A program made the translations under genes and the position numbers. Below the pieces are notes generated by a model that made no database searches, was not told where the DNA came from, and worked only from the letters and a program-made list of their open reading frames with translations. Shown piece by piece: positions 7,641-15,917 of a stretch of 64,000 nucleotides of DNA; position 1 is the first letter of the stretch; each line of letters opens with the position of its first letter. The stretch covers positions 658,370-722,369 of the forward strand of contig NZ_LMMO01000001.1 in assembly GCF_001422285.1 (NCBI RefSeq), in the 5' to 3' direction. Origin of the DNA: Frigoribacterium sp. Leaf263 (GTDB lineage: Bacteria; Actinomycetota; Actinomycetes; Actinomycetales; Microbacteriaceae).

Positions 7641-9800
7641 CTACAGGGCGGTGACCTCGAGCAGCACGAGGCTCTCCGGGAACAGCACCGGGGCCTGCAC
7701 CCCGCCGAGGCGGAGGGCGCGGCCCGGAGCGACGACCCCATCGACGGCCCAGGGCAGCGGCGACTGCCCCGGTCCGCCGAGCACGGCGGTCGGCTCGGCC
7801 AGGGCGACGCGGTACGTCCGGTCGTCGTCGAGGCCGGGGAACGTCATCGGCCCGGGCGGGTAGCTCGCGCTCGCCGACACCTGGGTGAACGTGTAGAGGG
7901 CGTGCGACCGGTCGGCGGAGACGACGCCCCGGAGGTCCATCGACGCGTCGGGGAGGTCCGCGAAGACCGCGGTGCCCCGGTGCAGCAGGTCGCGGTGGCG
8001 CTTGTGGGCGGCGACCCAGCTCGTCAGCTCGGCCTCGACGTCGGGCTCGAGCGACGAGATGTCCCACTCGATGCCGAAGTGCCCGGGCAGGGCGACGCCG
8101 GCCCGCAGCGAAAGGTCGTGACGCCGACCGGTCGAGTGCGACCGCGGTCCGCTGACGTGGGCGCCGGTCAGCTCGTAGGGCACGAGGAGGTTCGTGTACC
8201 TCTGGATGGTCAGGCGCTCGATCGGGTCGATGCAGTCGCTGGCCCAGATGCGGTCGGTCCGGTCGAGGATCCCGAGGTCGACGCGCGCGCCGCCCGAGGC
8301 GCAGCTCTCGATCTCGACCGACGGGTGCCTCCGCCGCAGCTCGTCGAGCAGGGCGTAGAGCGCGACGACGTTCTCGTGGACCGCCGGGTGCGCGGGCGAC
8401 CCGGCCCCCGCCTCCAGCAGGTCCCGGTTGTGATCCCACTTGAGATAGGCGATGTCGTTCTCGGTCAGCAGGGCGTCGAGTCGTTCGAGCAGGTAGTCGG
8501 TCACGGCGGGGTTCGACAGGTCGAGCACCTGCTGCTGACGCGCCGGGACCGGGAGGCGCGAGCCGGGTCGCAGGATCCACTCCGGGTGCGCGCGGGCCAG
8601 GTCGGAGTCGGGGCTGACCATCTCGGGCTCGACCCACAGCCCGAACTGCAGGCCGAGTCCGGTGACGTGCTCGATGATCGGGGTGAGGCCGTCGGGCCAG
8701 ACCTCGTCGTCGACGTACCAGTCGCCGAGGGCCGACGTGTCGTCGCGACGACCGCGGAACCAGCCGTCGTCGAGCACGAAGCGCTCGGCGCCGACCCGCG
8801 CGCCCGCTTCGGCGAGGGCGCTGAGACGAGCGAGGTCGTGGTCGAAGTAGACGGCCTCCCACGTGTTGAGGGTGACCGGTCGAGGCGACGCCGGGTGCTG
8901 CGGGCGGGAGCGCAGGAGGCGGTGGTACCGACCCGAGAGCTCGGTCAGTCCGTCGCCCCACGAGCCGATCGCCGCGGGGGAGTCGTAGCTCTCGCCCGGT
9001 GCGAGACGGACCTCGCCGGCTCCGAGCAGCTCGGCGGCGCGCGTGAGGGTGCTGCCCGTGATGGTCCGCTCGACGCTGACGCGGTGGTTGCCGCTCCAGG
9101 CGAGGTGGACGGCGTGCACGAGGCCGCGCTCGAAGCCGAAGCCGGGGGTGCCGGCGGCGAGCACGAGGGTGGCCTCGGCCCCCGGACGCCCCCGACGGCT
9201 CTCGCGGTCGTATCGGCCGACGGTCACCGCGTGACGCTGCGGGGTGCGCTCGCGCAGGTGGCGGCCGGTGGTGTCGAGCACCTCGCCGGCCGTGTGCGGC
9301 AGGGGGAACGTCGCGGCGAGCTCGTGCAGGTCGTAGACGTCGTCGCCGGTGTTCGTGAGGCGGAGCGTCTGGTGCAGCAGTCCGTGCACGTCGAGGCGCA
9401 GCTCGATGCGGAGGCGCAGCCCGACCTCGGCGTCGTCGGCGGTGACGACGAGGGTCGCGCCGTCGCCTTCGACGTCTTCGGCGCCGGCGAGCTCGTCGAC
9501 CTCGAAGGCGGGGGCGAAGTCCGAGCCCGCGCGGCTGCCGACGAGACCGGGCGTCCCCTGCCAGCCGTCGGACTGCAGGGGCACGAGCGTCAGACGCGTG
9601 GGCTCGTCGACGCCGCCCGAGACCCTCTGCGGACGGGAGGCCGTGACCAGGCCGGCCAGCGCCTCCTCGGAGACCTCGCCCAGATCGGGCCCCCAGTACA
9701 CGATGCCGGGCAGGCCCTGCGCGGGAGTGTCGATCACGACGCTCGTGCCGCCGAGGCGGAGGTGGCGGGCGGGGGTCATCTCGTCGTCGCGTCGTCGCAT
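7641..9800 (-). CDS. Alpha-galactosidase, glycoside hydrolase family 36
   Basis: This 719-residue cytoplasmic enzyme should release terminal alpha-galactose from raffinose-family sugars or melibiose. The N-terminal beta-sandwich leads into the catalytic barrel with VLDDGWF and GLWVEPEMVSPDSDL. LKWDHN carries the predicted nucleophile D456, and WASDCIDP carries the predicted acid/base D522. No signal peptide is visible. The ATG at 9800 is placed by a promoter whose transcript would begin at about that base; an internal ATG at 9779 (MTPARH) is the alternative. Divergent from a ROK-family regulator, the likely local controller. Confidence 0.9.
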   Translation of the reverse strand: MRRRDDEMTPARHLRLGGTSVVIDTPAQGLPGIVYWGPDLGEVSEEALAGLVTASRPQRVSGGVDEPTRLTLVPLQSDGWQGTPGLVGSRAGSDFAPAFEVDELAGAEDVEGDGATLVVTADDAEVGLRLRIELRLDVHGLLHQTLRLTNTGDDVYDLHELAATFPLPHTAGEVLDTTGRHLRERTPQRHAVTVGRYDRESRRGRPGAEATLVLAAGTPGFGFERGLVHAVHLAWSGNHRVSVERTITGSTLTRAAELLGAGEVRLAPGESYDSPAAIGSWGDGLTELSGRYHRLLRSRPQHPASPRPVTLNTWEAVYFDHDLARLSALAEAGARVGAERFVLDDGWFRGRRDDTSALGDWYVDDEVWPDGLTPIIEHVTGLGLQFGLWVEPEMVSPDSDLARAHPEWILRPGSRLPVPARQQQVLDLSNPAVTDYLLERLDALLTENDIAYLKWDHNRDLLEAGAGSPAHPAVHENVVALYALLDELRRRHPSVEIESCASGGARVDLGILDRTDRIWASDCIDPIERLTIQRYTNLLVPYELTGAHVSGPRSHSTGRRHDLSLRAGVALPGHFGIEWDISSLEPDVEAELTSWVAAHKRHRDLLHRGTAVFADLPDASMDLRGVVSADRSHALYTFTQVSASASYPPGPMTFPGLDDDRTYRVALAEPTAVLGGPGQSPLPWAVDGVVAPGRALRLGGVQAPVLFPESLVLLEVTAL

Positions 9801-9836
9801 GACTAATTTCTACGGCGAAACGAATGGGGGTGTCAA
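9801..9836 (-). promoter_or_regulatory. Promoter of the alpha-galactosidase gene, predicted leaderless
   Basis: TTGACA (9836-9831), an 18-base spacer and TAGAAA (9812-9807) on the minus strand. The -10 ends six bases before the ATG at 9800, so transcription should begin at or next to the start codon. This stretch is noticeably AT-richer than its surroundings. Confidence 0.65.
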
Positions 9837-9898
9837 GTCGCCGCCGGACGATCGAGGAGGCGCGTCGCCGGGGGGACGGATCGCCTCGCCCCGGTGGC

Positions 9899-9910
9899 TA
9901 GGCTGCGCTC
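9899..9910 (+). promoter_or_regulatory. -10 element of the ROK gene (leaderless type)
   Basis: TAGGCT at 9899-9904, six bases, then ATG at 9911, with no ribosome binding site. A copy of the dispersed motif (9856-9864) lies about 35 bp further upstream. Confidence 0.5.
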
Positions 9911-11059
9911 ATGACCTCAGGCCCGCCCCTCGACTCGGCGTCGGAGCTCGCCCGGCTCGTGCTCGTGCACGGCCCGATCTCGCGGGCCGAGCTCGGTCGT
10001 CGCCTGGGCCTCTCGCCGGCGAGCCTCACCCGGCTCAGCCGGCCTCTGCTGGACCGGGGGCTGCTCGTCGAGGGCGTCGAGACGCCCGGCCGCGTCGTCG
10101 GACGCCCCGCGAAGCCGCTCGACGTGCTCGTCGACTCGCAGCGATTCGTCGGCGTGAAGCTGACCGGCGACCAGGCCTTCGGGGTGCTGACCGATCTGCG
10201 GGCGCGCCCGCTCGCCTCGGTCGTCGTCGACCTGCCCGGCCACGACGTCGAGCAGGTGCTGGAGGCGGTGGTCGCCGTCGTCTCGCGGCTCTCGGCGGGT
10301 GTCCGCGCTGACTCGCGGCCAGCGGCGGTCGGCGTCACCGTCGGGGGTCGGGTCGCCGGTTCGAGCGTGGTCGCGCGGGCGCCGTTCCTCGGGTGGCGCG
10401 ACGTCGACCTCGGGGCGCTGCTCGGCGAGCGACTCGGACTGCCGGTCGTGGTCGAGAACGACGTCGTGGCCCTCGTCGAGGCCGAGCACTGGTTCGGCCT
10501 CGGCCGGGGCGTCGACGACTTCGCCGTCGTGACGATCGGCGCGGGCGTCGGCTACGGGCTCGTCCGGAACGGGAGGCAGGTCGTGACCTCGGATGCCGGG
10601 CTCGGGCTGGGTGCGCACGCGCCCCTCGACGCGACCGGCCCGGTCTGCCCCGACGGGCACCGAGGGTGCGCGACGGGGATGCTGTCGGCACCGAGCCTCT
10701 GCGCTGCGGCGGGCGAGGCGCTCGGCCGCGACGTCGGATACGACGAGCTGCTGGCGCTGGCGGCCGCGGGCGACCCCGTGGCCGCCGACGTCGTCGCCGG
10801 TGCGGGGCGGGCGCTCGGACGGCTGCTCGCCATCGTCGCGAACTTCGCGATGATCGACGTCGTCGTGCTCTCGGGCGAGGGCGTCGGCCTGCTGGACGTG
10901 CCGCTCGCCGCCGCCGGGATGCGCGAGGCGCTCGCCGACGACCGCGACCCCGAGGCGGGCGAGGTCCGCGTGCTCGTCGGAGGCGCCGACTTCGGCGCCT
11001 GGGCGCGGGGCGCGGCCGCGGTGGCCGTGCAGGCGCGCTTCCGCGCGCTCGCGGGCTGA
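9911..11059 (+). CDS. ROK-family transcriptional regulator / sugar kinase homologue
   Basis: A 382-residue protein with an N-terminal winged helix-turn-helix (RAELGRRLGLSPASLTRL, about residues 26-43) fused to a ROK domain. The layout matches NagC/XylR-type regulators. The ROK part has VENDVVALVEAEHWFG, then GAGVGYGLV. The usual Zn-binding Cys/His cluster is represented by CPDGHRGCATG. Its divergent arrangement with the alpha-galactosidase gene suggests that it controls that gene in response to a galactoside or its product; this is inference from position. Start ATG 9911 is the leaderless start. Confidence 0.85.
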   Translation: MTSGPPLDSASELARLVLVHGPISRAELGRRLGLSPASLTRLSRPLLDRGLLVEGVETPGRVVGRPAKPLDVLVDSQRFVGVKLTGDQAFGVLTDLRARPLASVVVDLPGHDVEQVLEAVVAVVSRLSAGVRADSRPAAVGVTVGGRVAGSSVVARAPFLGWRDVDLGALLGERLGLPVVVENDVVALVEAEHWFGLGRGVDDFAVVTIGAGVGYGLVRNGRQVVTSDAGLGLGAHAPLDATGPVCPDGHRGCATGMLSAPSLCAAAGEALGRDVGYDELLALAAAGDPVAADVVAGAGRALGRLLAIVANFAMIDVVVLSGEGVGLLDVPLAAAGMREALADDRDPEAGEVRVLVGGADFGAWARGAAAVAVQARFRALAG

Positions 11060-11444
11060 GCGGTCGGCACGCTCGCCGCGGGTCAGGCCCCAGGAAGTCG
11101 CCGAGACCCCCGCGCGCGAGGCAGGGTGTGAGCGGCTTCCCGGGGTCTCGCCTGGACCTCCGGCTGGCATGGGCGCGAGGACGAGGCCGCTGCGCGAGTC
11201 CCCACAAAGGGGGACTCGATACCCGTGAGTATCGAGTGCTACCTTCTCAGACGACGGCGAATGAGTCACGCGGACGACCGGCCCGAACCGGGAGTCCTCC
11301 CCCTGCGTGGCGACCACCCGACGATCTGCACGGCACCTCGAGCCCCCGCGAGGTCGTGACCACCGGATCGACGGACCTCGCCGTCCGTGGCGGTCGCCGT
11401 CGAGCAGGGCATACCCACCCGTTCGACGGCGCCGCGCACCCCGT
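11060..11444. other. Gene-free 385-bp gap holding two overlapping hairpins
   Basis: The gap lies between the ROK gene (+) and the 3' end of the GntR gene (-). It contains stem A (11195-11203 with 11210-11218, CGAGTCCCC/GGGGACTCG, loop ACAAAG) and stem B (11214-11222 with 11229-11237, ACTCGATAC/GTATCGAGT, loop CCGTGA). The two stems share 11214-11218, so they cannot form together. They could be terminators for the convergent genes, or stem B could be a 24-bp operator. I see no convincing coding sequence in the rest. Confidence 0.5.
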
Positions 11445-12251
11445 TCAGTCGGCTGCGGCGGCGCCGCTCCGCAGCACCCGTTCGAGCAGCTCGAGGTCGA
11501 TCTTGACGTGCTCGCGCGCGATGCGCGCCGCCTCGGTCGAACGGCCGTCGCAGATCGCGTCGACGAGCGCCTCGTGGTCGCCGAGCGCCCGCAGCTCCAT
11601 CTCGCGCATGCCGTCGGGCCCGCCCCAGAGATGGGCCGGCGCTGCGATGCTGACCCGCGCCTCCAGGTCGAAGAGGACCCCGCGCAGCGTCGCGTTGTGC
11701 GCGGCATCGGCGATCGCGACGTGCAGCAGCTCGTCGGCCCGCTGCGACGCACGCCCCGACTCGGCCCGGCGGTAGCCCTCGAGCCGTTCGCGCAGCACCT
11801 CGGCGTCGGCGGTCGTGCGGTTCTCGGCGGCGGCCTCGGCGATCGTGCCGTGCAGGCGGCCGATCGCGTCGCTCGTGTCGCTGAGGTCGGCCCACCGCGC
11901 CCCGAGGGTCCGCTGCACGATCGCGTCCGACGACGTCGTGTGCTGCTCGCGGACGAACGAGCCGCCGCCGCGGCCGCGCTGGGTCTCGATCATGCCCTGC
12001 TCGACGAGGCGGGCGAGGGCGGCCCGGACGGTCATGCGCCCGGCCCGCAGCGAGGCGGCGAGGTCCCGCTCGGGAGGGAGGCGCTGGCCGGGCAGGTACT
12101 CGCCGGTCGCGATCGCGGTCACCAGCCGGTCGGTCACATCGTCGACGCGGCTCGACGACTCGACGGGCGCCGCGAGGGCTCCGGCGGGGGCGGAGGGGGT
12201 GCCGTCGGGCGCCCCGGCCGACCCGGCGTCGGCGGCCTCGTGTGGCGTCAT
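11445..12251 (-). CDS. GntR-family (FadR-type) transcriptional regulator
   Basis: A 268-residue regulator. After a 40-residue Ala/Gly/Pro-rich tail comes a GntR winged helix (GEYLPGQRLPPERDLAASL...MTVRAALARLVEQGMI), followed by an all-helical FCD-type ligand domain (ADELLHVAIADAAHN...GDHEALVDAI). The ATG at 12251 is preceded by GGGAGGG at good spacing, so I prefer it to the upstream GTG at 12287. It is divergent from the hydrolase/permease/amidase genes, with a palindrome between them, and is the likely repressor of that module. Confidence 0.85.
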   Translation of the reverse strand: MTPHEAADAGSAGAPDGTPSAPAGALAAPVESSSRVDDVTDRLVTAIATGEYLPGQRLPPERDLAASLRAGRMTVRAALARLVEQGMIETQRGRGGGSFVREQHTTSSDAIVQRTLGARWADLSDTSDAIGRLHGTIAEAAAENRTTADAEVLRERLEGYRRAESGRASQRADELLHVAIADAAHNATLRGVLFDLEARVSIAAPAHLWGGPDGMREMELRALGDHEALVDAICDGRSTEAARIAREHVKIDLELLERVLRSGAAAAD

Positions 12252-12301
12252 GCGTCGACCCTCCCGAGCGGCGTTTGTTACACCCACGTTAAGTCATCGG
12301 C

Positions 12302-12324
12302 AAAGGTCTAGGCGCGAGACCTTT
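12302..12324. promoter_or_regulatory. Palindrome in the GntR/hydrolase divergent promoter (candidate operator)
   Basis: AAAGGTCT (12302-12309), seven bases, then AGACCTTT (12317-12324): a perfect 8-bp inverted repeat. It encloses a -10-like TAGGCG (12309-12314) for the rightward hydrolase gene. Position and symmetry suit an operator for the divergent GntR protein. Confidence 0.5.
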
Positions 12325-12345
12325 CCGTGTCGCACACTGTCCCGC

Positions 12346-13251
12346 ATGTCGACGAGCACCTCCTCCACCCTCCCGTTCCGCGACGGCGTCACCTGGTACC
12401 AGGTCACGACCCCCGACCACCCGACGCCCGGCGCGCTGCCCCTCGTCGTGCTCCACGGCGGCCCGGGCATGGCCCACGACTACCTCCGCAACCTCGCCGC
12501 CCTCGCCGACGAGACCGGCCGCACCGTCGTGCACTACGACCAGTTCGGCTGCGGACGCAGCAGCCACCGCCCCGACGCCCCCACCGAGACCTGGACCCCG
12601 GCGCTCTTCGTCGCCGAGTTCGAGGCCGTCGTCGCGCACCTCGGTCTCGAGCGGTTCCACGTGCTCGGTCAGTCGTGGGGCGGCATGCTCGGCGCCGAGA
12701 TCGGCGTCCGCCAGCCCGCCGGTCTCGCGAGCCTCGCCATCTGCAACTCGCCCGCGTCGATGGAGCTCTGGGTCGAGGGAGCCGCCGAGCTGCGCGCCCA
12801 GCTGCCCGCCGAGACCGAGGAGGCGCTCAGCCGTCACGAGCGCGCCGGCACCACGACGGACCCCGAGTACCTCGCCGCGACCCGGGTCTTCTACGAGCGT
12901 CACGTCTGCCGGATCGTCCCCATGCCGCAGGACTTCGTCGACAGCGAGGAGCAGATGGAGGCCGAGCCGACGGTCTACCACACGATGAACGGACCGAACG
13001 AGTTCCACGTCATCGGCACGATGCGCGACTGGAGCATCATCGACCGGCTGCCCCGCGTCGCCGCCCCGACGCTCGTCGTCGCGGGAGAGCACGACGAGGC
13101 GACGCCGGCCACCTGGCAGCCGTTCGTCGACGGCATCGCCGACGTGCGCTCGCACGTCTTCGCCGGGGCGAGCCACTGCTCGCACCTCGAGCAGCCCGAG
13201 GAGTTCCGGGCCGTCGTCGCCGAGTTCCTCGCCGCGCACGACGCGGCCTGA
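12346..13251 (+). CDS. Alpha/beta hydrolase, proline iminopeptidase / L-amino-acid amidase type (S33)
   Basis: A 301-residue hydrolase with HGGPG (oxyanion-hole motif of the proline iminopeptidase group), GQSWGG (nucleophile elbow, Ser), GEHDEATP (Asp region) and ASHCSHLEQP (catalytic His). Family members release N-terminal proline from small peptides or hydrolyse amino-acid amides. Next to an amino-acid permease and an acetamidase/formamidase, an amide substrate is plausible. The ATG at 12346 has no strong ribosome binding site. The true specificity cannot be read from the sequence. Confidence 0.85.
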   Translation: MSTSTSSTLPFRDGVTWYQVTTPDHPTPGALPLVVLHGGPGMAHDYLRNLAALADETGRTVVHYDQFGCGRSSHRPDAPTETWTPALFVAEFEAVVAHLGLERFHVLGQSWGGMLGAEIGVRQPAGLASLAICNSPASMELWVEGAAELRAQLPAETEEALSRHERAGTTTDPEYLAATRVFYERHVCRIVPMPQDFVDSEEQMEAEPTVYHTMNGPNEFHVIGTMRDWSIIDRLPRVAAPTLVVAGEHDEATPATWQPFVDGIADVRSHVFAGASHCSHLEQPEEFRAVVAEFLAAHDAA

Positions 13252-13260
13252 CCGCGCGAC

Positions 13261-13316
13261 CGACCCGCGCCACCCGACCCGCGCCACCCGACCCGCGCCA
13301 CCCGACCCGCGCCTCC
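13261..13316. repeat. Four tandem 14-bp repeats after the hydrolase gene
   Basis: The unit CGACCCGCGCCACC is repeated at 13261, 13275 and 13289. The fourth unit (13303-13316) has changed to CGACCCGCGCCTCC, which creates a copy of the dispersed CGCGCCTCC motif. A further degenerate CGACCCGCACCTCC lies just beyond. Confidence 0.75.
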
Positions 13317-13382
13317 TGACCGACCCGACCCGCACCTCCCCGGCTCCACCCACCCCGCCCCACCCGAGCGAGAGAGCACACC

Positions 13383-14846
13383 ATGTCCACTGGAACGACG
13401 ACCGGCACCGCCGGCGGCGAGCTGAGCAACCAGCAGCAGCTCGAGCAGTACGGCTACAAGCAGGAGCTGAAGCGGTCGGTCACGACCGTCGACCTGCTCA
13501 TCTACGGCCTGATCTTCATGGTGCCGATCGCGCCCTGGGCGATCTTCGGCTCGGTGTACAACGCCTCGTCGGGCATGGTGCCGCTCGTCTACCTGATCGG
13601 GCTCGTCGCGATGATCTTCACCGCGCTCGCCTACGCGCAGATGGCGAAGTCGATCCCGCTGGCCGGTTCGGTGTTCTCGTACGTCGGTCGCGGCATCCAC
13701 CCGATCGCCGGGTTCTTCGCTGGCTGGGCGATCCTGCTCGACTACCTGCTCGTGCCGACGCTGCTCTACGTCTTCGCCGCCGAATCGATGATCGGCATCT
13801 TCCCCGGGAGCGCCCGCTGGATGTGGGCGCTGATCTTCGTCGCGATCAACACCGCGATCAACCTGCTCGGCATCAGCTCGATCAAGCTGATGAACCGGGT
13901 GTTCCTCGCCATCGAGGTCGTCTTCGTCGTGATCTTCGTCATCATCGCCGTCATCGCGCTGAACGACGGCACGATCCCCGGCGCCGAGTTCACCACCGAC
14001 CCGATCTGGGACTCCAGCAAGGTGACCGCGCCCCTGATTGCCTCGGCGCTGTCGATCGCGGTGCTGAGCTTCCTGGGCTTCGACGGCATCTCGACGCTGT
14101 CCGAGGAGAGCACCGGCAAGCGCGGCGGCGCCGGCAAGGCCATGATCATCGCCCTCGTCATCGTCGCGACCCTCTTCGTCGTGCAGACCTGGCTCGCCAG
14201 CGCCCTCGCGGCCGGTCGCGAGTCGTTCGGCGAGAACGAGGTCGGCAACGCGTTCTTCTCGCTCGTCGAGGCGGCGTCGAGCAGCGGCTGGTCGACGGCG
14301 TTCCTGGTCGTCAACGTGCTCGCCATCGGGATCGCCAACGCGATGGCCGCTCAGGCCGCCACGTCGCGACTGCTCTTCTCGATGAGCCGCGACCGCCAGC
14401 TGCCGAAGTTCCTGTCGACGATCAACAGCCGCCAGGTGCCGCAGGCCGCCATCCTGCTCGTCTCGGCGCTGTCGGCGGTGCTCGTGCTGTTCTTCGTCGG
14501 GCAGATCAACCTCATCGCGTCGCTGGTCAACTTCGGCGCCCTGTTCGGCTTCATGCTGCTGCATGTGTCGGTCGTCGTGCACTACATCGTCAAGAAGAAG
14601 TCGCGCAACTGGCTGCTGCACCTCGTCGTGCCCGTGATCGGGTTCCTCATCATCGGCTACGTGCTCGTGAACGCCGCACCCGAGGCCAAGATCGGCGGAA
14701 TCGTCTGGCTCGTGCTCGGCGCGGGCGTGTTCCTCTACTACCGGAGCCGAGGAGGCGCGGCGCCGTCGCTCGGACAGGGCGCCGACGACCCCGCGGTCGC
14801 CACCACCGCCACCCCGGCCGCCGACTCCGAACGCCGCGACGCGTGA
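13383..14846 (+). CDS. APC-superfamily amino acid permease
   Basis: A 487-residue inner-membrane transporter with about 12 hydrophobic helices. The N-terminal part has GLIFMVPIAPWAIFG and the family's first-helix unwound region. FLGFDGISTLSEES is the conserved segment after helix 6, and MAAQAATSRLLFSMSRDRQLP is the typical APC loop. It probably imports an amino acid, amine or amide for the neighbouring hydrolases. A C-terminal tail rich in Ala/Thr/Asp includes a copy of the dispersed motif (14751-14759). The stop overlaps the GTG of the next gene. Confidence 0.9.
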   Translation: MSTGTTTGTAGGELSNQQQLEQYGYKQELKRSVTTVDLLIYGLIFMVPIAPWAIFGSVYNASSGMVPLVYLIGLVAMIFTALAYAQMAKSIPLAGSVFSYVGRGIHPIAGFFAGWAILLDYLLVPTLLYVFAAESMIGIFPGSARWMWALIFVAINTAINLLGISSIKLMNRVFLAIEVVFVVIFVIIAVIALNDGTIPGAEFTTDPIWDSSKVTAPLIASALSIAVLSFLGFDGISTLSEESTGKRGGAGKAMIIALVIVATLFVVQTWLASALAAGRESFGENEVGNAFFSLVEAASSSGWSTAFLVVNVLAIGIANAMAAQAATSRLLFSMSRDRQLPKFLSTINSRQVPQAAILLVSALSAVLVLFFVGQINLIASLVNFGALFGFMLLHVSVVVHYIVKKKSRNWLLHLVVPVIGFLIIGYVLVNAAPEAKIGGIVWLVLGAGVFLYYRSRGGAAPSLGQGADDPAVATTATPAADSERRDA

Positions 14847-15853
14847 GCGGGGTGGAGGCGACCGCCCCGGGTTCCGGCGGGGGAGCGGGCGAGGCGACCC
14901 GCGCCTCCTCGGAGGGCGCCCGGGTGGACGGCATGGACCACTTCCTGGGCAAGGAGCACGGAAGACCCGGCTTCACCGCCGACGTCGAGCCCGCGCTCCG
15001 CATCACGCCCGGCACGGGGGAGCGCATCGGCTTCGAGACCAGCGACGCCGTCTACGCCGAGCTGCACGAGCACCGCGACCTGTCGCAGCTCTCGGTGCCG
15101 ATCAACCCCGTCACCGGCCCCGTGTTCGTCGAGGGCGCGCAGCCGGGCGACGCGCTCGCCGTGACGGTGCACGAGATCCGGCTCGTGGCGCACGGCTGGT
15201 CGGTGGCGCTGCCCGGGTCGGGCGCGCTGCAGCACGTCATGGGCGACGAGATGTTCACCCGCCGCGTGCCCATCGACGACGAGGGGGTGCACGTGACCGA
15301 CCGGCACGTCTTCGCGCCCCGTCCGATGATCGGCTGCATGGGCACCGCCCCGGCGACCGGCGAGAACTCGACGATCATGCCCGCGTACGCGCAGGGCGGC
15401 AACATGGACGTCACCGAGAACCGCGTCGGCTCGACCGTCTACCTGCCCGTCATGGTCGAGGGCGCGTACCTCTCGATCGGCGACGTGCACGCGATCATGG
15501 CCGAGGGCGAGTCGTCGTTCGTCGCCATCGAGGCCGAGGGCACGGCGGTCGTGTCGATCGACCTCGTCAAGGGCATGGGGCTGCGCGCCCCGCGCATCGA
15601 GACCGCCGACGACTGGATCTTCGTCGGACTCGGCGACCCCGTGCAGGAGAGCATCCGGCGAGGCTACGAGGACGCCTTCTCGTTCCTGGTGGACGACCAC
15701 GGGTGGACGCGGGGCGACGCCTACGCCGTGCTCAGCGCCGTCGGGCACTCCCGGCTCGGCGGACCGACGGGGTCGGGTGCTCCCGACCCGCTGCACCCCT
15801 TCGACGCGGTCGGGGCCGTGACGCTGCACCGCGTGCCGAAGAGCGTGCTGTAG
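14843..15853 (+). CDS. Acetamidase/formamidase family protein
   Basis: A protein of up to 336 residues of the FmdA/AmdA family, which hydrolyses formamide or acetamide to ammonia and the acid. Recognisable segments are VFVEGAQPGDALAVTV, PRPMIGCMGTAP, GGNMDVTENRVGSTVYLPV and LSIGDVHAIMAEGE. The start is ambiguous. GTG 14843 gives a 4-bp GTGA overlap with the permease. GTG 14924, with GGAGGG 7 nt upstream, would remove a 27-residue tail that includes RASS from the dispersed motif (14900-14908). Homology appears to begin only near MDHFLGKEH, so the shorter form is quite possible. Confidence 0.88.
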   Translation: MSGVEATAPGSGGGAGEATRASSEGARVDGMDHFLGKEHGRPGFTADVEPALRITPGTGERIGFETSDAVYAELHEHRDLSQLSVPINPVTGPVFVEGAQPGDALAVTVHEIRLVAHGWSVALPGSGALQHVMGDEMFTRRVPIDDEGVHVTDRHVFAPRPMIGCMGTAPATGENSTIMPAYAQGGNMDVTENRVGSTVYLPVMVEGAYLSIGDVHAIMAEGESSFVAIEAEGTAVVSIDLVKGMGLRAPRIETADDWIFVGLGDPVQESIRRGYEDAFSFLVDDHGWTRGDAYAVLSAVGHSRLGGPTGSGAPDPLHPFDAVGAVTLHRVPKSVL

Positions 15854-15875
15854 CGCGCCCGCCGCCCGCCGCGCG

Positions 15876-15909
15876 CCGCGGTGGGCGCCGGCTGCGACCG
15901 TCACCGCGG
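15876..15909. terminator. Possible terminator between convergent amidase and peptidase genes
   Basis: CCGCGGTG (15876-15883) and CACCGCGG (15902-15909) form an 8-bp perfect inverted repeat around an 18-base loop in the 64-bp convergent gap. There is no T-tract, so this is a weak call. Confidence 0.35.
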
Positions 15910-15917
15910 GTGCGGCG

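Noticed and set aside
13261-13316. Possible operator array or CRISPR from the 14-bp repeats
   Set aside because: Repeats are contiguous, GC-rich and without symmetry; simple slippage explains them.
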